A stretch of DNA of 10,253 bases from an uncultured Eubacteriales bacterium. Its GTDB lineage: Bacteria > Bacillota > Clostridia > Lachnospirales > Lachnospiraceae. Both the position numbers and the translations under genes were made by a program. How positions within the stretch are numbered: the stretch's first letter is position 1; each line of letters opens with the position of its first letter. The DNA lies in assembly GCA_949297565.1 (NCBI GenBank), contig CASFUI010000337.1:1-10253 (forward strand), written 5' to 3'. Of this stretch, positions 6,100 through 10,253 are shown piece after piece. The notes under the pieces are model-generated. The model ran no database searches, was not told where the DNA came from, and worked only from the letters and a program-made list of their open reading frames with translations.

Positions 6100-6641
6100 T
6101 GGAGATATATGACGGACGCCCGGTGAATACCGAAGGGCGGGAGGAAAAGGAAATAAGAGTATATGATTTTTTGGACAGGCTCGGAATAAAATATAAGAGA
6201 ACAGACCATGCCCCTGCGACGACAATGGAGGTATGTGAAGAGATTGACGGAATTCTGGGGGCGGTAATATGCAAAAATCTGTTTTTGTGCAACAGACAAA
6301 AGACATCCTTTTATCTGCTTATGATGCCCGCTGACAAGCCGTTTAAGACGAAGGAACTGTCGTCGCAGATAAACAGCGCAAGACTGTCTTTTGCCGATAC
6401 GGAGCACATGGAGGAATATCTTGACATAAGTCCCGGTTCAGTGAGTATTATGGGACTTATGAATGACACTGACAATAATGTCCGACTGCTGGTAGACGAG
6501 GATGTGCTCAAGGGAGAGTATATCGGCTGTCATCCGTGCGTAAATACCTCAAGCCTGAAGGTAAGGACAGACGATATATTTAATACTTTTCTGAGGGAAG
6601 TGCACCATGATATGACGGTTGTACATCTTGAAGGCAATTAA
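6099..6641 (+). CDS. proX: ProX/YbaK-family aminoacyl-tRNA deacylase
   Basis: A 180-residue protein of the YbaK/ProX editing family, which in trans hydrolyses mischarged tRNA, typically Ala-tRNA-Pro. Family signatures include TMEVCEEID (about 42-50), CKNLFLCNR (58-66) with the conserved Lys59, YLLMMPADKPFKTKEL (72-87), RLSFA (94-98), PGSVSIMGLMND (111-122) and the terminal GCHPCVNTSSLK (142-153). Length and motifs match the free-standing ProX type rather than the insertion domain of prolyl-tRNA synthetase. The ATG overlaps the stop of the preceding gene (TAATG, shared A at 6099) and AGGAG (6088-6092) lies 6 nt upstream, so the two are translationally coupled. PrdX, a close relative linked to proline reductase clusters, is an alternative, but no proline reductase genes are nearby. 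Confidence 0.88.
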   Translation: MEIYDGRPVNTEGREEKEIRVYDFLDRLGIKYKRTDHAPATTMEVCEEIDGILGAVICKNLFLCNRQKTSFYLLMMPADKPFKTKELSSQINSARLSFADTEHMEEYLDISPGSVSIMGLMNDTDNNVRLLVDEDVLKGEYIGCHPCVNTSSLKVRTDDIFNTFLREVHHDMTVVHLEGN

Positions 6642-6671
6642 AGAGACATGCCGTGTTTTTAGCGTGAGAAC

Positions 6672-6695
6672 AAAGAGTTCGCAAGCGAACTCTTT
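6672..6695. repeat. Perfect 11-bp palindrome (REP-like candidate)
   Basis: AAAGAGTTCGC, two bases, then GCGAACTCTTT: a perfect inverted repeat lying 30 bp after the ProX-like stop codon. It is followed by a small CGCG-AGG-CGCG element (6696-6706 area) but no T-run, so it is a poor terminator. Its GC-rich palindromic form between convergent genes suits a dispersed intergenic repeat. That cannot be shown with one copy. Confidence 0.5.
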
Positions 6696-6719
6696 CGCGA
6701 GGCGCGGATTCGTAAGAAT

Positions 6720-6755
6720 AAAAAAGGGGAATGCGCCTGACGCATTCCCTTTATT
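6720..6755. terminator. Bidirectional intrinsic terminator between convergent genes
   Basis: Nine perfect pairs GGGAATGCG/CGCATTCCC (6727-6735 with 6741-6749), extended by a G-U and two A-T pairs, with a CCTGA loop. On the minus strand the stem is followed by six T (6725-6720), ending the MATE gene. On the plus strand the weaker CCCTTTATTGTTT follows and can end the ProX operon. The stem includes part of the MATE stop codon. Confidence 0.85.
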
Positions 6756-8070
6756 GTTTATAAGTCTTAATAAGCAGAGGTACCTCAGCTATAAGCATTC
6801 CTATCCAGCCTGCGAGATAAGAGAAAGGCAGCGCTTCTATGCCAAGTCCGAGGACAAATACGAGAGGTATTGCAGCAAGAACTCGCACGCCCATATTTAC
6901 AAAGCTGCTTATAAGCGTAATTTTCAAATCGCCTATGCCTCTGAAGTAGCCCTGTATGCCGTTAGTGAAAGCCGGCAGGATATACATTACTGAAATCAGA
7001 CGCAGATATATTACTCCGTGACGTATAACTTCCTCATCTTTTACAAACATCATCATTAAAGGTCTTGCAAGAATAAAGCAAATCAGAAATATAGCTATGC
7101 CGTAAATAATTTCCAGAACTATGCCGCACCTGAAGCCTTCGCGCATTCTGTCTTTTTTACCTGCGCCTTTATTCTGCGCCATTAGCGCGGTCATGGCATG
7201 AGCAATGTTTTGCTCAGGGGTATAGGCAAAATCATCAATTCTGTTTACAACGGAGAAAGCGGCTGCGACTGACACGCCCATGGTGTTGACAATAGCCTGA
7301 ATGCCGAGTTTTCCGAGCTGCACGGTAGCCTGCTGCATGGCGGACGCCCAGCCGTATGCAATAGTGCGTTTCAGGAGACTGATGTCAAAAACGGTCCATT
7401 TTTTTCCGAGTCTTAATATTGGAACTTTTTTCTGTATATAGATAATGCAGAACAGGCAGCAGAGGGCTTCGCTTATCACTGTTGATACGGCGCAGCCGTT
7501 GCTCCCGGCCTTTAGGACTATAACAAAAAACAGGTCGCCTAAAATATTTAAAACAGCGCTTATAATGAGAAAATAAAGAGGTGTATTGCTGTCTCCCAGC
7601 GCTCTCAGTGTGCTTGAGAAAAAATTATACAAAAATGTAAATACAAGTCCCACAAATATTATTCTTAAATATTCTTTTGTCATGTTCATTATAGACGGGT
7701 CTACCTGCATAAGCCTGAGGATAGGAACGGCAAGCAATACGCATATGACGGTAAGCACTATTGAAAAAATCACGCCTGAAATCATAGTAGTGCTTATTTG
7801 ACGGTGAAGTGTTTTATAATCCTTAGCTCCGTACTGCATTCCCATGAGAATACTTGCTCCCATACACAAACCGTTCAGGAAAAGAATCATAAGAGTGGTG
7901 ATAGGATTACATATGCCTACGGCGGCAAGAGCTTCTTTTCCGACAAAGTGTCCGACAATAATGCTGTCGGCGGCATTGTATGTAAGCTGAAATAAATTTC
8001 CGAGCACAAGAGGAATGGTGAATTTTACAAGAATTGGCATGATTTTGCCGGTAGTTAAATCTTTTGTCAT
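6751..8070 (-). CDS. MATE-family multidrug/cation efflux transporter
   Basis: A 439-residue polytopic membrane protein of the MATE (NorM/DinF-like) family, which exports organic cations or drugs using Na+ or H+ gradients. It has the usual length and about twelve hydrophobic segments in two halves. Family signatures are IPLVLGNLFQLTYNAADSI (about 19-37), RALGDSNTPL (about 156-165) closing the first half, QNKGAGKKDR (about 298-307) at the middle of the second half, and RGIGDLKIT (about 374-382), the second-half counterpart of the RALGD motif. The start at 8070 has AGGGAG (8086-8081) 10 nt upstream. It is transcribed alone, convergent with the ProX operon and divergent from thiE. The substrate cannot be predicted. 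A divergent thiamine gene is tempting context, but separate promoters give no proof of a link. Confidence 0.93.
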   Translation of the reverse strand: MTKDLTTGKIMPILVKFTIPLVLGNLFQLTYNAADSIIVGHFVGKEALAAVGICNPITTLMILFLNGLCMGASILMGMQYGAKDYKTLHRQISTTMISGVIFSIVLTVICVLLAVPILRLMQVDPSIMNMTKEYLRIIFVGLVFTFLYNFFSSTLRALGDSNTPLYFLIISAVLNILGDLFFVIVLKAGSNGCAVSTVISEALCCLFCIIYIQKKVPILRLGKKWTVFDISLLKRTIAYGWASAMQQATVQLGKLGIQAIVNTMGVSVAAAFSVVNRIDDFAYTPEQNIAHAMTALMAQNKGAGKKDRMREGFRCGIVLEIIYGIAIFLICFILARPLMMMFVKDEEVIRHGVIYLRLISVMYILPAFTNGIQGYFRGIGDLKITLISSFVNMGVRVLAAIPLVFVLGLGIEALPFSYLAGWIGMLIAEVPLLIKTYKQ

Positions 8071-8120
8071 GACACTTAATCTCCCTGTATTTTGTTGAAG
8101 AACTGAATTGTTTCACACAT

Positions 8121-8149
8121 ATATTAGGTACATTTTATGTTAAAGTCAA
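8121..8149 (-). promoter_or_regulatory. Likely promoter of the MATE gene
   Basis: On the minus strand: TTGACT (8149-8144, 5 of 6), a 17-bp spacer and TAATAT (8126-8121, 4 of 6). Predicted start is near 8114, a leader of about 44 nt. Confidence 0.5.
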
Positions 8150-8222
8150 GGCAAAGTGCAGTATATAGACTTCAGTACCGTATGGCTCAATAAAATTTTA
8201 AGAAAATAGCCCAAAATCCTAT

Positions 8223-8252
8223 TTGACTTGTAGGAATTATTTGTAGTAATAT
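8223..8252 (+). promoter_or_regulatory. Likely promoter of the thiE-HAD gene
   Basis: TTGACT (8223-8228, 5 of 6), an 18-bp spacer and TAATAT (8247-8252, 4 of 6). Predicted start is near 8259, leaving only about 30 nt of leader. TCCTA (8217-8221) and TAGGA (8231-8235) flank the -35 as a small inverted repeat. The leader is too short for a TPP riboswitch. Confidence 0.5.
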
Positions 8253-8289
8253 ATATAAAATAATTTGTGGAGGTTTAAATAAATTTATT

Positions 8290-9555
8290 ATGGGTATTTC
8301 ATATAAAGATATGAAGCTTTACGCAATCACAGACACAAGGTGGCTTAACGGAAAAAAACTGGCTGATGAGGTTGAGAAGGTGCTTAAAAACGGGGCGACG
8401 TTTTTGCAGCTTCGCGATAAAAATGCCTCTCATGAAGAACTGGTGGCTCAGGCGCGGGAAATTAAAAAAATTGCCGCAAAATACGGTGTTCCTTTTGTTG
8501 TGAACGATGATGTCTACGCGGCTAAAGAAGCTGATGCCGACGGAGTGCATATAGGTCAGAGCGATACGGATTATGAGGAGGCGCGCAGGATTCTCGGCGA
8601 TAATAAAATTATAGGAATGACTGCAAAGACTGTCTCACAGGCAAAGCGCGCCGAGGCTCTGGGAGCTGATTATATCGGGACCGGAGCGGTGTTTCACACA
8701 AGTACCAAGACTGACGCAAAGAACATGAGTATAGAAACTCTTGTTGAAATTGCCGGCAGCGTTGATATTCCCATAGTTGCGATAGGCGGAATAACATATG
8801 AGAATGTGGATTTGTTAAAAGATACAGGAGTTTCGGGAGTGGCGGTTGTATCCGCAATATTTGCGGCAAAGGATACGGGAGATGCAACAGCCGAATTAAG
8901 GCGTAAGTGCGATAAATTATTTAATTATGAGCCTAAAAATATTATTTTTGATATGGACGGAACACTCCTTGATTCAATGCCGTACTGGCACAGAATTTCG
9001 AGAGAATACGCAGTAAATAAGGGAGCTGTGCTTCCTGATGATTTTGACAGCGTGACATACACGATGGATATGAATGAGTGCGGAAATTATTTTCGGGATG
9101 TGCTTGGCATTGATGTGGATTTGGATACGATGAAAGAAGAGGCTCTGTCGATTATGGAGGAGCATTATAAAAATGATATTCCGATGAAACCCGGAATGAG
9201 AAGGCTTTTGCTCAGGGAAAAAGCAAACGGAAGCAGAATGTGTATTTTTACCAACTCTGATGAAAAGTGTGCACAGCAGGCAATGAGGAGACTCGGCGTA
9301 CTTGACTGTTTTGAGATGATTACTACTTCATACACTATCGGAATTAACAAAAAAGACCCAAACAGCTATTTAAAGGTATGTGAGCTGATGAATTTTACTC
9401 CGGCTGATACCTATATTTATGAGGATGTGCTTCACGGAGTAGAAAACGGAAAAGCCGCCGGCTGTAAGGTTATTGCAGTATATGATGCAGATTCAGACGA
9501 ACACTGGGAAAAAATAAAGCTGCTTGCCGACGATACCATAGACGTAAGGAATTAA
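8290..9555 (+). CDS. thiE: Thiamine-phosphate synthase fused to a HAD-family phosphatase
   Basis: Residues about 8-212 form a TIM-barrel ThiE, which joins HMP-diphosphate and HET-phosphate to make thiamine phosphate. Motifs are KLYAITD (9-15), QLRDKNAS (40-47), VNDDVYAA (71-78), GVHIGQSD (85-92), GTGAVFHTSTKTDA (130-143) and VAIGGI (163-168). Residues 215-421 form a complete HAD phosphatase: motif I DMDGT at 221-225, motif II TNS at 321-323, motif III Lys at 354/355 and motif IV YEDVLHGVENGKAAG at 377-391. The join (about 209-217) is short and in frame. A natural inference is that the HAD half dephosphorylates thiamine phosphate or a pathway intermediate, but the substrate is unproved. ATG 8290 gives a spacing of 16 nt from GGAGG (8269-8273); ATG 8311 is an alternative, with no ribosome site. 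Probably co-transcribed with mnmA. Confidence 0.92.
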   Translation: MGISYKDMKLYAITDTRWLNGKKLADEVEKVLKNGATFLQLRDKNASHEELVAQAREIKKIAAKYGVPFVVNDDVYAAKEADADGVHIGQSDTDYEEARRILGDNKIIGMTAKTVSQAKRAEALGADYIGTGAVFHTSTKTDAKNMSIETLVEIAGSVDIPIVAIGGITYENVDLLKDTGVSGVAVVSAIFAAKDTGDATAELRRKCDKLFNYEPKNIIFDMDGTLLDSMPYWHRISREYAVNKGAVLPDDFDSVTYTMDMNECGNYFRDVLGIDVDLDTMKEEALSIMEEHYKNDIPMKPGMRRLLLREKANGSRMCIFTNSDEKCAQQAMRRLGVLDCFEMITTSYTIGINKKDPNSYLKVCELMNFTPADTYIYEDVLHGVENGKAAGCKVIAVYDADSDEHWEKIKLLADDTIDVRN

Positions 9556-9611
9556 ATGGCTGTAAAGTGAGCGCATGATGATAGTCAGAGACGCTCCGGA
9601 ATGAGGATTAT
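9556..9611 (+). other. Short spacer between thiE-HAD and mnmA
   Basis: No terminator hairpin or clear promoter is seen in these 56 bases, so mnmA is probably read from the thiE promoter. GAGG (9603-9606) is the ribosome site for mnmA, 5 nt before its ATG. Confidence 0.5.
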
Positions 9612-10253
9612 ATGAGAAAAAAAGTTGTTGTTGGAATGTCGGGGGGCGTGGATTCTTCTGTCGCGGCATATCTGTTAAAGGAACAGGGGTATGACGTTAT
9701 AGGGGTTACGATGCAGATATGGCAGGATGAGTCACAGGAGCAGATTGAGGAAAACGGTGGCTGCTGCGGAATAACGGCTGTTGATGATGCAAGAAGAGTT
9801 GCTGCGCAGCTTGATATTCCTTATTATGTGATGAATTTTAAAAATGAATTTAAAGAAAATGTTATAGATTATTTTACTAATGAGTATATTAACGGAAGGA
9901 CGCCAAATCCGTGTATTGCCTGCAACAGATATGTAAAATGGGATTCGCTGCTCAGACGAAGTATGGATATTGGCGCGGATTATATCGCGACGGGGCATTA
10001 TGCGAGAATTTCCAAGCTGCCAAATGGGCGGTATGCTGTCAGAAATTCTGTAACCGCTAAAAAAGACCAGACATACGCGCTGTATAATCTGACTCAGGAG
10101 CAGCTCTCACACACGCTTATGCCGATAGGAGAATATACAAAGGACGAAATTCGTGCAATAGCATCAAAAATAGGCATACAGGTCGCAAATAAGCCTGACA
10201 GCATGGAAATATGCTTTGTTCCTGATAATGATTACGCGGGATTTATAAGCCGC
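9612..10253 (+). CDS. mnmA: tRNA-specific 2-thiouridylase MnmA, 5' part (runs off the window)
   Basis: MnmA (TrmU) makes 2-thiouridine at wobble position 34 of tRNA-Lys, tRNA-Glu and tRNA-Gln, using ATP to adenylate U34 and a cysteine persulfide as sulfur donor. The first 214 codons are present out of about 360 in the family; the reading frame is open to the window edge. The PP-loop GMSGGVDSS lies at 8-16. The catalytic Cys101 is in TPNPCIACN (97-105), the partner Cys201 in MEICFV (198-203), and the tRNA/ATP region TGHYAR at 127-132. Cys pair CC at 51-52 is an added feature in the variable early loop. Start supported by GAGG 5 nt upstream. Sulfur would normally come from a cysteine desulfurase, which is not in the window. 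Confidence 0.95.
   Translation, partial: MRKKVVVGMSGGVDSSVAAYLLKEQGYDVIGVTMQIWQDESQEQIEENGGCCGITAVDDARRVAAQLDIPYYVMNFKNEFKENVIDYFTNEYINGRTPNPCIACNRYVKWDSLLRRSMDIGADYIATGHYARISKLPNGRYAVRNSVTAKKDQTYALYNLTQEQLSHTLMPIGEYTKDEIRAIASKIGIQVANKPDSMEICFVPDNDYAGFISR

Noticed and set aside
6619..6993. 124-codon plus-strand open frame overlapping the end of proX and the MATE gene
   Set aside because: It crosses a palindrome and an intrinsic terminator and lies antisense to the MATE coding sequence; translation has no family features.
8087..8289. TPP riboswitch upstream of thiE
   Set aside because: No CTGAGA-type or ACCTGATC-type THI box is seen, and the predicted leader is only about 30 nt.
9556..9570. 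Tiny open frame ATGGCTGTAAAGTGA after thiE-HAD
   Set aside because: Four codons without a ribosome site; most likely chance.

Overview
The window looks like a chromosomal segment from a low-to-moderate-GC Firmicute, most likely a Clostridia/Lachnospiraceae-type organism. This is inferred from AT-rich intergenic DNA, strong purine-rich Shine-Dalgarno sites, near-consensus sigma-A promoters with 17-bp spacers, intrinsic terminators, and the protein types present (GluRS with an N-terminal extension, ProX-type deacylase, PPase-like/Nudix protein, ThiE-HAD fusion). No transposase, phage gene or CRISPR array is visible.

Layout. 1-141 is a leader with no gene I can support. 142-1977 (+) is a 611-residue protein with an N-terminal RelA/SpoT-type nucleotidyltransferase domain and a long C-terminal part I do not recognise. 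A strong promoter overlaps its end and drives gltX (2028-3692, +), which is closed by a 13-bp-stem terminator (3711-3748). The gap 3693-4239 is not empty: on the minus strand it carries a complete transcription unit for a small RNA (promoter 4069-4097, RNA about 4062-3837, terminator 3858-3832), with four hairpins and C-rich loops. Upstream of it on the same strand is a GntR/FCD-family regulator (4929-4240, -).

The regulator is divergent from a two-gene operon: a PPase-like/Nudix fusion (5248-6099, +) and a ProX/YbaK-type aminoacyl-tRNA deacylase (6099-6641, +), coupled by a TAATG stop/start overlap. The 318-bp divergent region contains promoters on both strands and a 13-bp direct repeat spaced two helical turns apart, a candidate operator. 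A perfect palindrome and a bidirectional terminator separate this operon from a convergent MATE efflux transporter (8070-6751, -).

A second divergent region (8071-8289) leads to a thiamine-phosphate synthase fused to a HAD phosphatase (8290-9555, +). After a 56-bp gap comes the 5' part of mnmA (9612 to the window edge, +).

Several genes touch tRNA or stringent-response biology (RelA/SpoT-like protein, GluRS, ProX, MnmA), but they sit in separate transcription units and I see no evidence that they form one system. The strongest candidate for something undescribed is the small RNA at 3837-4062. The degenerate RelA/SpoT-like protein and the two domain fusions come next.
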